From contig JADRCO010000641.1 of the NCBI GenBank assembly GCA_021464525.1, forward strand, positions 1-29,082: a DNA stretch of 29,082 nt, given 5' to 3'. Within the stretch, counting starts at the first letter, position 1, and each line of letters opens with the position of its first letter. Both the position numbers and the translations under genes were made by a program. This stretch comes from Rhizophagus sp. LPA8_4_AMF (taxonomy: Eukaryota > Glomeromycota > Glomeromycetes > Glomerales > Glomeraceae). Shown one piece after another: positions 19,169-29,082 of this stretch. The notes beneath the pieces were generated by a model. It was given only the letters and a program-made list of their open reading frames with translations. It ran no database searches and was not told the DNA's origin.

Positions 19169-21003
19169 TTAGATATCAAAATCATATTCCTGGGTAATAT
19201 ATTCTACAAATATAAATTAAGAACGTTAGGTTAGAATTTAATATTAAAAAATTATTATAATATATATACGCATACCATTAGTACTTAATTTCATATCAGT
19301 TTCTAATTCGATTTCGTTTGTAAAATAATCTAAAGAAAAATTATACGTAAATTTTATTAAACCAAGTTATGAAATTGATATATTATCAAAAAAAAAAAAG
19401 AAAAAAAATTATTACCATTATTTTCATTTTCAAATAACTTTTTTCTTTTAATACTTTGTCCTAAATAAATTTTAGTTAATAAATATTGACATCCTAAAAT
19501 CTTATTATAAAATTACAAATAAAATCATACCATCATCATTATTATCTTCAAACTTTCGTTTGAATTCTTCTAAGTTAATAGATTGACTTCTTAAACTCCT
19601 TAAAGACATTGCAGAATTAATCATTCCACTTAAAGGTCTACTCTGATAAATAGCACCTGGATCGTTTGTCGTTACAGGTCCAATGTCTGATGATTCAATA
19701 ATATTAGTTGGATTCCGATTTTTACTATTTTGTTCTTCATTTCTAACCAATATACAAATTCTTTTATATATATCATTGGCTGTTGGTCTTTTACATGGAT
19801 CAGAATGCCAACATTCTTTCATTAATTCAACATATCCTTCAGGTGCATTTGTTACAATTGGTGGTCGTAATCCATTACGTATTTTAGTTATAAGGTTTGT
19901 ATCATGATGTTCATCCCAAAAAGGTCTTCTACCTGTCATAAACTCCCACATAATCATTCCAAAACTATATATATCAGAAGCTTTAGTATATTTTTGTCCT
20001 TGAAAAATCTCTGGTGCCATATAAGTAATAACGCCATATTTCACATTATCATCATCTGTAGATTCAGTCGCAGATATACTTATCCCTAAATCACCTATTA
20101 CTACATTATACGACGGATTACTTGTAAAAAAAATATTTCCACTATGTAAATCTCTGTGAATAATATTTACACTATGGATATTAATAAGTCCATTCGCGAT
20201 ACATGTTAAATTATGCAATTTTTTAGACCATTGAATGTTATAAAAATCATTACTTAGGTAATGAATTAAATTACCTAATTCATAATATTGCATAATAATC
20301 ATAAAATCTTGTGTATTTACGTCTTGAGTAATACCAAAATAATTACAAATGCAACTATTAAGCGGAGTTTCTTGGTAAGATGTCTTATTACTTTTACGCT
20401 TAACCTGATAATTATTATTCCATTTTGTATAAATTTCATAATATATCTTAAGCTAGAATAAAAAAAAAGGTTATGTTATTAATTATCTACGATTTATTTA
20501 AACATATTATTTTACGTTACCTCATTCAATTCCTTAGACGTGATATTTTTAGAATTATTGAGTTTTTTTAGAACAACTGTATAATTAGGTTTACGAGAAA
20601 TATTATCACTCTTACGTTCAATATCATCCCAATTAATCGGACCATCAACCCAAGTTGCTTTATAAATTTTACTAAATCCTCCTTCAGCAATAAATTCTAT
20701 ATTTTTGAATTGATCATAAGGAACAAACTCCAATTTTCCTTCCTTCCTGACAAAGTTGACTTGTGTATACATAATGAAATCATCGATAATTTTGTTTCCA
20801 CTCGGTTTAAATAATGTCTTCATTTTATAACAAACATTACAAATCTGATGAGTTTCATCTAAACGTGACCTTCTTCTATTACATTCATTACATTTCTCTT
20901 TTTTATGTTTTGATTTGACTATGGTTTGCGTTGGTTGAAATGAAGATGTATCATCTGATAATAAAAAGTCAATTTTATGCTTATGTTTTTTTAATTGATT
21001 CAT
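19169..21003 (-). CDS. Tyrosine-kinase-like protein kinase 1 (five exons)
   Basis: Exons in transcript order are 21003-20521, 20452-19531, 19460-19416, 19329-19276 and 19203-19169. All introns are GT-AG and 68-86 bases long; the frame is continuous for 512 residues. Residues 38-58 hold two CxxC pairs (CNEC, CNVC), probably a small zinc ribbon. The kinase domain covers about 103-395: loop IAEGGFSKIYKATW, lysine K146 in VVLKK, catalytic HRDLHSGN (260-267), DLG instead of DFG (282-284), APE (307-309), SDIYSFGMIMWE and the C-lobe motif CWHSDPCKRPTA. The first Gly and last Gly of the loop are replaced (Ala, Ser), but catalytic residues are intact. The tail carries RPLSGMINSAMSLRSLRSQS and then three tiny exons. 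It is probably a cytosolic Ser/Thr or dual-specificity kinase; the substrate is unknown. Confidence 0.85.
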
Positions 21004-21067
21004 AATTATTTATCTATTAATTTATTTGTTTATTTTTTGAATAAATATATTTAAAAGAAGCAACTTC

Positions 21068-21075
21068 TATATATA
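21068..21075 (-). promoter_or_regulatory. TATA-like box of kinase 1
   Basis: TATATATA on the minus strand lies about 65 bases upstream of the kinase 1 ATG, a spacing similar to that of the BTB genes. The kinase 2 copy has a TATATAAA at a similar distance. The box sits in a generally AT-rich leader, so support is modest. Confidence 0.35.
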
Positions 21076-22860
21076 TAATTTTTTTGTAATAAATATGGCT
21101 TATTTATCGAACAATGAATTCTTTTACAAAAATTAAATAAAAAATTCTGCGTATAATCCCCGATAGAAGTTTCTAATATTTGAAACAAAATGGATTCTAT
21201 AGTATTGTTTATAAAATTGATTTTTTTAATACTTAATATGGCTAAAATATATTTCCAAATTCAAAATGACATTTCGATTTTTATTATACATTCCGTTACA
21301 GAATTCTTAGAACTATCAAAAATGGGACTTGCATTGTGTTACCGTTGAAGTTTCACAAACTTGCACAATATTAAACAATCAAATTCGATCTTAAAATACC
21401 GAAAATAATTAAACAATAAAATATTGATTGATACTAAATAAATTCTTTCATAATGTAAGAAATTACTTAATCCAAAACTTCTTTAATTTAGAATTTACTA
21501 AATAAACAGATATATTTTAAGAAAAATCTTTATTAAAAAATCATATATTATTAATGATTTACAAAATTTGAAGATTTTTATTAAAGTCTGGAAAAAAAAA
21601 AAAATTTAGTGGATTTAATTCTAGTAATATTTTTTTTTTGAAATCTAAAAAAGGAATGATATTTTCTTAAATCAAACAGAAAATGTAAATATGTGATATC
21701 TGTGATATCTAACGACAATTAATAATTTTTTATCGTCAAATTACGTGTGAAAAATATAACTTTATTAAATAAACGTATTTATTCATTGAAATAAAAATAA
21801 AGATGTATTTAAAATTAAAAATTTATTTAAAAATAATATTTCAGGTAAAGAATTATTCTTATTCATTATCAAATGTTAACTGGATTACTATTTAATAACA
21901 CTAATAATATCGATTTTTCATTCTTCATACTATTTTTAAATACTAACTTTGTTCCAAGACAGTATTTTATTGAGAACTTCTCGTATAAATAAGATTTATA
22001 GAAAAATGTAGTACTTGTTTTTTACTTAAAGTTCGAATAATATAGCAGTTATAATATAGCAAATATAAATTTTTATTAGAATCAATATAATGATACGAAA
22101 ATTCTTTAGGAATGAACCTCTTTTTTAGCAAATTTTGTGCACAAAACTGTCATCCAGATAAAATAAAAGTATTAAAACAAACATCAATACCCAATTATCT
22201 AGTAAATAATTCGTTCTTCCATCATTTTTTAAAAGAATTTTTTCGGGATTTTTATCATTATTTTCAAGGTAAAATTTTCTCCATTCAATCATTTGTTTCA
22301 ATGATTTTTTTTACGAAAATCTTGAAAATCTTTTAAAGGCCAATAACATCGTACCTTGTTCAACGCGTAACCAATTACCATCATTTTATTTTTTTTTTAA
22401 AAAAAAAAAATAATGAACAAGTTAACTGATAATAAAAATAATAAACTATTATAGCTCCAGACTCATAGCGGCTTCCGTATTAAAGATGAAAATAATGCAC
22501 GTCTGAAATGTGTGTCGAGTTGACGGCGCATGCACCGCGCCACAACTCCTAACCGCGTGACACATCTAATCAGATTGTCGCATTGTCAACACATCTTAGA
22601 AAAAAACGAAAGATTTTTTTTAAAAAAAAAATGAGAAGAAAAAAAGTAGTATTTTTATTAGATAATATAATAAAAAAATTATTTTATTACTTATATAATA
22701 AAGACATTAAGAAATTATTCTAATTATTCTTTTCACTTTTATTAACTTTAATAAACAAATAAACAACCTAATTTTAAAGAAAATAAGTTTTAGTTAAAAA
22801 CGTTAATTATTCCATGAACATTTGAACCAGCTTGGTAAAAATTAATATCTAAGTAATTTT
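21076..22860. other. Upstream flank of kinase 1 and intergenic DNA
   Basis: Bases 21076-21455 match the upstream flank of kinase 2 (about 25740-26025; shared AATAAATTCTTTCATAA at the distal edge). Beyond that I find no gene. A 74-codon frame at 22112-22336 is not supported. Bases 22450-22600 form an isolated GC-richer patch (GACGGCGCATGCACCGCGCC and neighbours) that I could not assign to a gene or RNA. Confidence 0.4.
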
Positions 22861-22864
22861 ACAT

Positions 22865-23265
22865 CTGAATAATGAATTTACTTGATCTCAAGGCTTGTTT
22901 CATATAACGTAAGTGCCAAAACTACGTCGTAAAGTGAAAAAAGCAAACGTCCAGGTAAAAATATTCATAATTTAGAAAACATTCAAGCTATCTTGATAAA
23001 TATTAGTACTGAATAGTTCCCGACACGGCGAACAACTTTACTTAAGCTTCCTAAACCTATTTCATTTAGCTAAAGTACCGAAATTACGCTATAAAGTTGA
23101 AAAATAAATGTAAAATAATAATTTAATTAATAATATCTATTTTGTAGAAATAACTAATAACTCATGAGTGTTTTATACTTGTTAAATAACTCTACTTTGT
23201 TTTTTAAGACTTGCTTCCTTTGACTAAAGTGTTAACATTATAAAATTTATAAAAAACGCGTATAT
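22865..23265. repeat. Three diverged tandem repeats of about 150 bp
   Basis: Related strings occur three times: CTTGTTTCATATAACGTAAGTGCC...AAACTACG...TAAAGTG, then CTATTTCATTTAGCTAAAGTACC...AAATTACG...TAAAGTTG, then CTTCCTTTGACTAAAGTG...ACATTATAAAATTTAT. Spacing is about 150 bases and similarity is loose. The array lies between the two kinase blocks. Confidence 0.35.
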
Positions 23266-23464
23266 TATATATGAGAAAAAAATCACTTACATGTATAAAC
23301 AATATTCCATACTTAAACTTTTTTAGCGTTTTTTTATTGTTTTAGAAGATTTAATAAATACTATTTTAAAATAAATAAAAGGGGGGAAAGAATTTTATTG
23401 CAACGGTAAATTCCGCAATATCACATCACGTGAGATCAAATGTGATTTTAGAAAATTTCGCGAT

Positions 23465-23790
23465 ATTTATAATATTTTTCAAAAAAAAAGAGCAAGGTTT
23501 ATCTTAACAAAAAAGAAAATCAAAGAAATATTTACAGCTTGCAATTTTTTTTTTATGAAAAGTAAAATATTTGTTTATAAAATTTATTAATTTATTTTAG
23601 GAATATTTTTATTAAAGACATCATGTTTTCTATGTATAAAACTTCTACAATTAAATATTTTTAAACTGTTCAACGCGCAAAATATATCCTTTATTATACA
23701 AAAATTTTTTGTCCTAAGTTTTCAAATTTCAAGTTTTCAATAAATGGTATTTTAGCATGTATTTTATATTAAAAATTATTTCACCTCATG
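23465..23790. repeat. Kinase 2 downstream block, inverted relative to 18222-18625
   Basis: This is the reverse complement of the block downstream of kinase 1 (see GCGCAAAATATATCCTTTAT here). Similarity to kinase 1 switches to direct orientation at about 23805 and stays direct through the pseudogene, so the breakpoint lies about 100 bases beyond the last exon. Confidence 0.65.
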
Positions 23791-23884
23791 CAATTAACTG
23801 AAAACTTTTTGATAATATTATATGTTACCAATCCATTTATGATAAATAAAAAATAACATTCTATAAACGTTTAAAAAACTAAAA

Positions 23885-25700
23885 TTAGATATCAAAGTCA
23901 TATTCCTAGGTAATATATTCTATAAATATAAATTAAGAAAGTTAGATAGAATTTAATATTAAAAACTTATTATAGGATATATTTACATACCATTAGTACA
24001 TATCTATATACAATTTCGATTTCGTTTGTAAAATAATCTAAAGAAAAATTATACGTAAAATTTATTAAGTTATAAAATTGATATATTGTCAAAAAAACAT
24101 TATTACCATTATTTTCATTTTCAAGTAATTTTTCTCTTTTAATAGTTTGACCTAAGTAAATGTTAATTAATAAATATTGGCATACTAAAATCTAATTATA
24201 GATTGCAAATAAAATAATACCATCATCATTTATTATCTTCAAACTTTCGTTTGACTTTTTCTAAGTTAATAGATTGACTACTTAAACTCCTTAAAGACAT
24301 TGCAGAATTAATCATGCCACTTAAAGATCTACTCTTATAAATAACACCTAAGTGATTACTTGATACAGGTTCAATATCTGATGATTCTATAATTTTAGTT
24401 TGATTAATATGCCCACTAGGATCTTCCTTCTGATACATATCATTAATTCTACTGTATAAATCATTAGCTGTTGGTCTTTTATCCGGATTAGAATCCCAAC
24501 ATTCTTTCATTAATTCAATAAATCCTTTGGGTGCATTTGTGACAATTGGTGGTCTTAAACCATCACAAAATATCAAGAATTAGATCTATATCATGATTTC
24601 GATCCCAAAAAGGTCTTCTACCTGTCATAAACTCCCACATAATCATTCCAAAACTATATATATCTGAAGCTTTAGTATATTTTTGTCCTTGAAAAATCTC
24701 TGGTGCCATATAAGGAATAATGCCATAATTCTCGTTATTATCTGTAGATTCAGTTGCTGATTTACTTATTCCCAGATCACCTATCGTTACAAATGGATAA
24801 ATATTATCAAAAAAGATATTTCCACTATGTAAATCTCTGTGAATAATATCTAAATTATGAAAATTAATAAGTCCAATTGCGATGTTTTTTAAATTATCCA
24901 GCTTATCAAACCATTTAATGTTAAATACACAAGATTTTATGATTATTATGGCATATTATAATAAAGGTGATTTAATACGTTATATAAGTAATGATTTTTA
25001 TAAGTCTTGAGTAATACCAAAATATTTACTAATGCAATTCCTTGTCCGAATTGCATAAGTTTCCTGAGATATCTTATTTTTATAAAGCCTACTATAAGTA
25101 GTATTATCATACTGTGTTTTCCATTTTGTATAATAATTATAAAATATCTTAAGCTAGAACAAAAAAGGTTAGGTTATTAATTATCTACGAATTATTAAAT
25201 CATATAATTTTAGAACATTGTATGTTACCTCATTTAGCTCCTTAGACGTGATATTTTTAGAATTATTTAGTTTTTTGAGAACAACTGTATAATTAGGTTT
25301 ACGACGAGGTTGGATTTCATAATTCCATTCAATAATTGGGCCATCAATCCAAGTTGCTTTATAAATTTGCTAAATCCTCCTTCAGCAATAAATTATATAT
25401 TTTTAAATTGATTATAGGGAACAAATTCCATTTTCCCTTCCACTTTGATAAGATTAATTGTGTATACCTGATAAAATTGTCAATAATTTTGTTTCCACTC
25501 GGTTTAAACACCATCTTCATTATGTAACAAGTGCTACATATCTTGTGACTTTCTAAAGGCTTCCTTCTTTTACACTCATTACATTTTTCATATATCCTTC
25601 TTTTAAATTTTGGTTTAGTAATCTCTGTTTGTTGACTTAAAGATGTGTCATTTGAAATTAAAAAGTCAATTTTACATTTATAATTTGTTAATTGGTTCAT
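23885..25700 (-). pseudogene. Kinase 2, duplicated copy of kinase 1, inactivated
   Basis: The start (25700), all four introns and the final stop can be aligned with kinase 1: exons 25700-25229, 25153-24221, 24151-24107, 24037-23991 and 23919-23885. Landmarks retained are CNEC/CSTC, VVLKKLNNSKNITSKELNE, HRDLHSGN, DLG, APEIFQGQKYTKASD and CWDSNPDKRPTA. Damage: a frameshift after FIRYTQ, a stop in the place of the Glu of KNIEF, a one-base loss after the glycine loop, a 79-bp inversion removing the TQDFMIIM...SNDFY segment, one extra T before CDGLRPP, one extra A in the FEDNN stretch, a 7-base loss in exon 4, and a stop in the last exon (YIT-stop-EYDFDI). It cannot make a kinase. A 116-codon C-terminal frame (24226-24576) and a 113-codon N-terminal frame (25359-25700) are its fragments. 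Confidence 0.85.
24923..25001 (+). other. 79-bp internal inversion in kinase 2
   Basis: In kinase 1 the matching 79 bases (20235-20313 region) code on the minus strand for NTQDFMIIMQYYELG through SNDFY. In kinase 2 the same 79 bases lie on the plus strand, reading NTQDFMIIMAYYNKGDLI and then RYISNDFY, while both flanks (CCATTTAATGTT on the left, GTCTTGAGTAATACC on the right) remain in the original orientation. Length is identical in both copies, so the flip was clean, without gain or loss that I can see. Confidence 0.85.
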
Positions 25701-26027
25701 GATTATTTTTCTATTAATTTCTTTTGAATATATTAAACGAAACTGCCTATTTTTATATACTTATTTGTAAACAATAGAAGTTTCTAGTGTTTCGAACAAA
25801 ATGGATCTTACATTATTTTATCAAAATTGATTATTTTAATGGCAATATACATTTCCAAAAGACGTTTCGATTTTTATTTATATGTTACATTGCAGAATTC
25901 TTATAAGTCTATTACAATGTGACTTGCATTTGTGCAACGTTAAATTTAAGTTTCACAAGCCTACGCCAATACGGTTCTAAATACGAGCAATAAAAAATTG
26001 ATGCTAAATAAATTCTTTCATAAGGGG

Positions 26028-26125
26028 GATGGCCAGAAATGACTAAAGATGCTCAACGGTCATACCGGACCGCGGTCTTTTTTTTTAGGACCGGTCCTAG
26101 GACCTATGAATAATTCTGGCCGGCA
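26028..26125. repeat. GC-rich palindrome cluster, candidate MITE
   Basis: Three perfect palindromes lie within 37 bases: GACCGCGGTC (26068-26077), GGACCGGTCC (26088-26097) and GGTCCTAGGACC (26093-26104). The cluster is bordered by GGCCAGAAAT on the left and AATTCTGGCC on the right, which pair as short inverted ends. It begins exactly where similarity between the two kinase flanks stops. I see no clear target duplication. Confidence 0.4.
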
Positions 26126-26265
26126 ATATATGATTATCTGAAATGGCCCCGCTGTATAATCTGTGGCGCCGGATATTCTATTACATTTATTTTTTTTTAT
26201 TACTTGACTAATAATAATCTCGGGTTGTACAAGAATAAGTAGTACTATTAAAGAATTCATTCGAT

Positions 26266-26640
26266 GGATATGATTCCGAAAGACGATTTTTAATCACTGT
26301 AGATTAGTAATTATCGCTTTAAGACAAGGTGAACGAAAGTCGGCAAGAAATTTAGTGGCATCATCTTCTTCGCCTTGGAAACTCACTTGATGTAATCTAT
26401 ACTTGCAACTACCTTTAATATATTTCAAAAGTGCAATGGATTTTAAGAGCTTTTGCAAGTTCTTTAAATGTATTTATTTTTATTGGGATAGATATCGGAG
26501 GATCAATATTTTAATTTACATAATTTCAAACCATCACTTTCTTGATATTATCAATTAAACATATTGTCTGAACTTGCTTTACCCATTCTTCAGGACTAGC
26601 GGAATACGGTCCCATTATATCTTGAACGTTGTACGGCTAA
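26266..26640 (-). pseudogene. Coding relic, family unrecognised
   Basis: The minus strand gives readable pieces in changing frames: MGPYSASPEEWVKQVQTICL near 26570-26630, then ISIPINKINTFKELAKALK, then YIKGSCKYRLHQVSFQGEE and DDATKFLADFRSPCLKAI near 26310-26400. Stops and shifts separate them. The pieces follow one another in a sensible protein order, so this is probably a decayed gene, but I cannot name the family. Confidence 0.4.
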
Positions 26641-26842
26641 TTAATTGGTCATGTCCAGTCGCTGAGCCGCAGTAATTTAATAAATTCATTCAAGTGTACT
26701 CGATCTAATAATAACCGAACAATAAATGGAGGAAATAATAATTATAATGTACCCAGAGATCAATATAATCAGCAGTAAACATTCACAGAAGAATATTGGG
26801 GACCTTACTAAGATATTTAGAAAAGTTTTTATCGACTAATCA

Positions 26843-27125
26843 TTTTTTGATTAGATCGAAGTGAACAGTTCACACTGATCTAACCTCATTTGAATTTGGT
26901 AATAACAGAACTTATGTAGTTATTTTTAGTATATGTATGTCTTTTTTTTTTATATTTTTTGTTTATCGTGCTGGTTGCTTTTAACCTCATTAGTATAAAT
27001 AAAACGGGTATCGTTCCCTTTTTGATTAGATCGAAGTGGACAGTTCATTCTGATCTAACCTCATTTGAATTTGGTACTAACAGAACTATATGTAGTTATA
27101 TTTTTTGTTTATCGTGCTGGTTATC
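26843..27125. repeat. Tandem duplication with about 175-bp period
   Basis: TTGATTAGATCGAAGTG, CTGATCTAACCTCATTTGAA and the following TTTGGTA(A/C)TAACAGAACT occur at about 26847 and again at about 27022. A second shared part, TTTATCGTGCTGGTT, occurs at 26962 and 27108, 146 bases apart, so one copy has lost about 29 bases. Short open frames across it (for example 26959-27165) arise from the repeat and are not genes. Confidence 0.65.
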
Positions 27126-27250
27126 GCTTTTAGTATCTACACATTACGAGGATTTGTTTGGATGAATAACTTGAAATCTCTTGTTTTAGTTACAACTTTT
27201 GTTTATACTAGTTTTCAGTCCTTTAATGATAATGGACTACTTTTTTTGAA

Positions 27251-27266
27251 GTACAGTATACTGTAC
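27251..27266. repeat. 16-bp perfect palindrome
   Basis: GTACAGTATACTGTAC is its own complement and is followed by a further CTGTA. It may be a small hairpin or a protein-binding site; there is nothing in the context to decide. Confidence 0.35.
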
Positions 27267-27299
27267 TGTATGTTTAAATTTGGTTGGGCGAAAGATGAA

Positions 27300-28460
27300 T
27301 GAAATATCAGTAAAATTATAATAATATACTACACTTAGTTTATTTCTTGTATATGTTATTTATTAAACCTGTATTTAAGTATATAAATTATTTATTTATT
27401 TATTTATTAAAAAAAAAAGAGGTTATTAATTACACGTGATCAAGTACTATTGGACAATGGCCTGAAAGTTTTTCAAAGTGTGTAGAAATATAGTGTCCTC
27501 CCCCCGGACAATAAATAAATTTTTTTTTAAATAAAATTAAAATTCAAAGGATCAAACCTTATATACCGGGGAATAAATCCAAACAGAGATAAATTTCTCG
27601 ATATATTAAATGATAATAAATCAAGAAAAAATTATAATATTCAAAAAATTTTTCATTTGAGCCGTAAATGCATAAAAATAATAATTTCAAAATCCAAACA
27701 TATTCATTTAATAAGATCTGAAACGTATTTTAACGAGAAAAAAAAATGTGTTAAAAATAATATTTTAACTCATTAATATAATTATATGAGACGAGTTTTA
27801 AGAATAAATACGTAGATCCGGTTTTATAAGGTTTATGTAAAATAAACCAAAATTGATTTACTTATATATATAACCGGTGAGGTTAGTAAAATTTTTTTTT
27901 TTTTTCACGGTAGATCGATGATTAGTAAAATATTATATAATTGATTACATTGATTACAGAATAAATTTTGATTGAAATTTATTTCCTAAAAAACTAAGTC
28001 TCATATTATAATAAATATAATTCGAACTTCTTTTTAAGTTACGGCCATGCACAGTGAAAAGCACCGGCCCAGTCAGTAATACGGTTGAGGAAAACTGGGA
28101 ATACTGGGTGCTGTAACTCTCTTTTTCTTTACGAAGCACCGAAAATTTTTCAGATTTCAGGAACGCTTCTATGTAAAAATTGATTTATAACCCGCATATT
28201 AAAAACGTTCGGACGGGCAATAATATCAGAGAAATTTTCAATCTACTTTATATCTATTTAATAATAATTTATCAAACTGTAACGAAATCATAAATAATTA
28301 TGTGACAAAGTATACAACTTATATTTTAATTATAAATTCGTCAAAAAAAAAAAAAAATTATGAAAGCATTTTCAGATAGTATATAATAGTATTTTTCCTT
28401 CACTAGTTATAATATAGCGAAAAAATACCAACAAAATTAAAATAATTTTTTAAAACAAAG
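27300..28460. other. Intergenic region without identified gene
   Basis: AT-rich DNA with no supported frame. A GC-rich string CCTCCCCCCGGACAAT at about 27496-27511 resembles a transposon end, and CATTGTCC-like sequence near 27455 could be a partner, but the pairing is weak. Bases 28040-28130 are GC-richer and contain CACCGGCCCAGTCAG and GAAAACTGGGAATACTGGG without a recognisable gene. Confidence 0.35.
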
Positions 28461-28464
28461 TCGA

Positions 28465-28543
28465 TATACCGAACTCGTGGTTCAAGAACAAAAGTTCGGT
28501 ATATAATAGAAGTTCGGTATGTAAATTTTTTATATGCCGAACT
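28465..28543. repeat. Four copies of an AGTTCGGTAT motif in alternating orientation
   Basis: ATACCGAACT near 28466, AGTTCGGTATAT near 28493, AGTTCGGTAT at 28511-28520 and ATGCCGAACT near 28533 are arranged forward, reverse, reverse, forward within 80 bases. The segment can fold into alternative hairpins and is likely a small MITE or its remnant. Confidence 0.5.
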
Positions 28544-29082
28544 CCATAGGTTTACAGTAAAAAAAAAAAATTAGGTAAATAATTATATCACGTGATTAAT
28601 AATATTAATTTCGGCCAGAATTAAGATTTTAATCATCCACCAAGATCAGCATACCAGTAAGAGATTATAAATGGTAAACAGTAAAACTTTTATGATATTC
28701 GGGATATCAAGATTTTTTAAATACTATGAAATTGGTTTTAAGATAAGAGAGTTCAGTTCGTTATACAGTATCGAGATTCGAGAGTAATCATTTTTCCCGT
28801 ATAAAGTTATGCCTCGTGTCAGATGACGATTAGCTTAAATTATTGGCTAATAAATATAATGTTTTTAGTTAGTCTGCATTAGTCATCCGGTAACGGCACA
28901 ACGAATTTTGGTTTTAAAATTTTAACAGTTCCCAGTACAGCTTATCTTATAATTTGTTAATTTACCATCAAGTTCACCGTATCTTTCATTATTATTATCG
29001 CACGGCCCTATAGGATCATGCTAATTTTTTTGACCGATATTTTTATTATTGTTCAATATTGATGTGAGAAGTTTATTTGCGT
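28544..29082. other. Terminal intergenic stretch
   Basis: No gene is visible. It contains TATCACGTGATTAAT near 28589 and AATTTCGGCCAGAATTAA near 28605, the latter identical to a string inside the hAT-like MITE at 6550-6771. The rest is unremarkable. Confidence 0.35.

Noticed and set aside
22112..22336. 74-codon open frame
   Set aside because: Phe-rich AT-driven composition, no recognised motif and no conserved counterpart near kinase 2.
22450..22600. GC-rich patch considered as a tRNA or other RNA gene
   Set aside because: No T-loop or A/B box arrangement and no cloverleaf could be drawn by eye on either strand.
26060..26260. 66-codon minus-strand frame
   Set aside because: It is largely made of the palindromic GC cluster and has no protein-like features.
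27105..27302. Small open frames in 26959-27302
   Set aside because: They arise from a tandem duplication and share only the repeated bases.
1..29082. Search for CRISPR, prophage or bacterial-type operon
   Set aside because: Spliced genes, eukaryotic protein families and the absence of regular spacer repeats make a prokaryotic origin untenable.

Overview
The window is strongly AT-rich eukaryotic DNA with short GT-AG introns, long gene-poor stretches and many small foldback elements. Its genes belong to BTB-BACK-TLDc proteins and tyrosine-kinase-like protein kinases with a Cys-pair N-terminus. Both families are hugely expanded in arbuscular mycorrhizal fungi, so a Rhizophagus/Glomeromycotina nuclear contig is the best fit. 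This rests on recalled family style, not on a search.

Layout. Bases 1-2200 are a bed of non-autonomous transposon remnants: a CGGTC minisatellite, a 140-bp foldback and a hAT-like MITE with an 8-bp target duplication. Bases 2200-14300 hold three direct copies of a two-exon BTB-BACK-TLDc gene (2620, 7528 and 11930). Copies 1 and 2 are intact at 494 codons; copy 3 has a one-base frameshift. Each copy is followed by a dead TLDc fragment. That fragment and its flanks are inverted after copy 1 relative to copies 2 and 3. A TA-flanked MITE sits beside the fragment in units 1 and 2, and the site is empty in unit 3. Upstream of gene 2 a 1.48-kb insert shows hallmarks of retrotransposition (poly-A tail on the minus strand, 18-bp flanking duplication) and itself carries a hAT-like MITE. 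Upstream of gene 3 lies a dead kinase fragment of another subfamily.

Bases 14300-19100 hold one unrecognised Asn/Gln-rich coiled-coil gene (15983-16645), a short broken reading frame (18766-19044) and intergenic DNA. Bases 19169-26030 hold a duplicated kinase pair on the minus strand. Kinase 1 (19169-21003) can be read as a complete five-exon, 512-residue gene ending in three tiny exons. Kinase 2 (23885-25700) is dead, with several frameshifts, stops and an exact 79-bp inversion inside its kinase domain. Bases 26030-29082 contain palindromic and repeat sequence and one coding relic.

The genes form no operon or evident pathway. BTB-BACK-TLDc proteins are plausible cullin-3 adaptors and the kinase a cytosolic signalling enzyme, by family only. 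The most unusual theme is repeated small-scale inversion: 79 bp in kinase 2, about 350 bp downstream of the kinases, about 1.2 kb around the TLDc relic, and a further 270 bp nested inside that block. I see no tRNA, rRNA, CRISPR array or previously undescribed multi-gene system.
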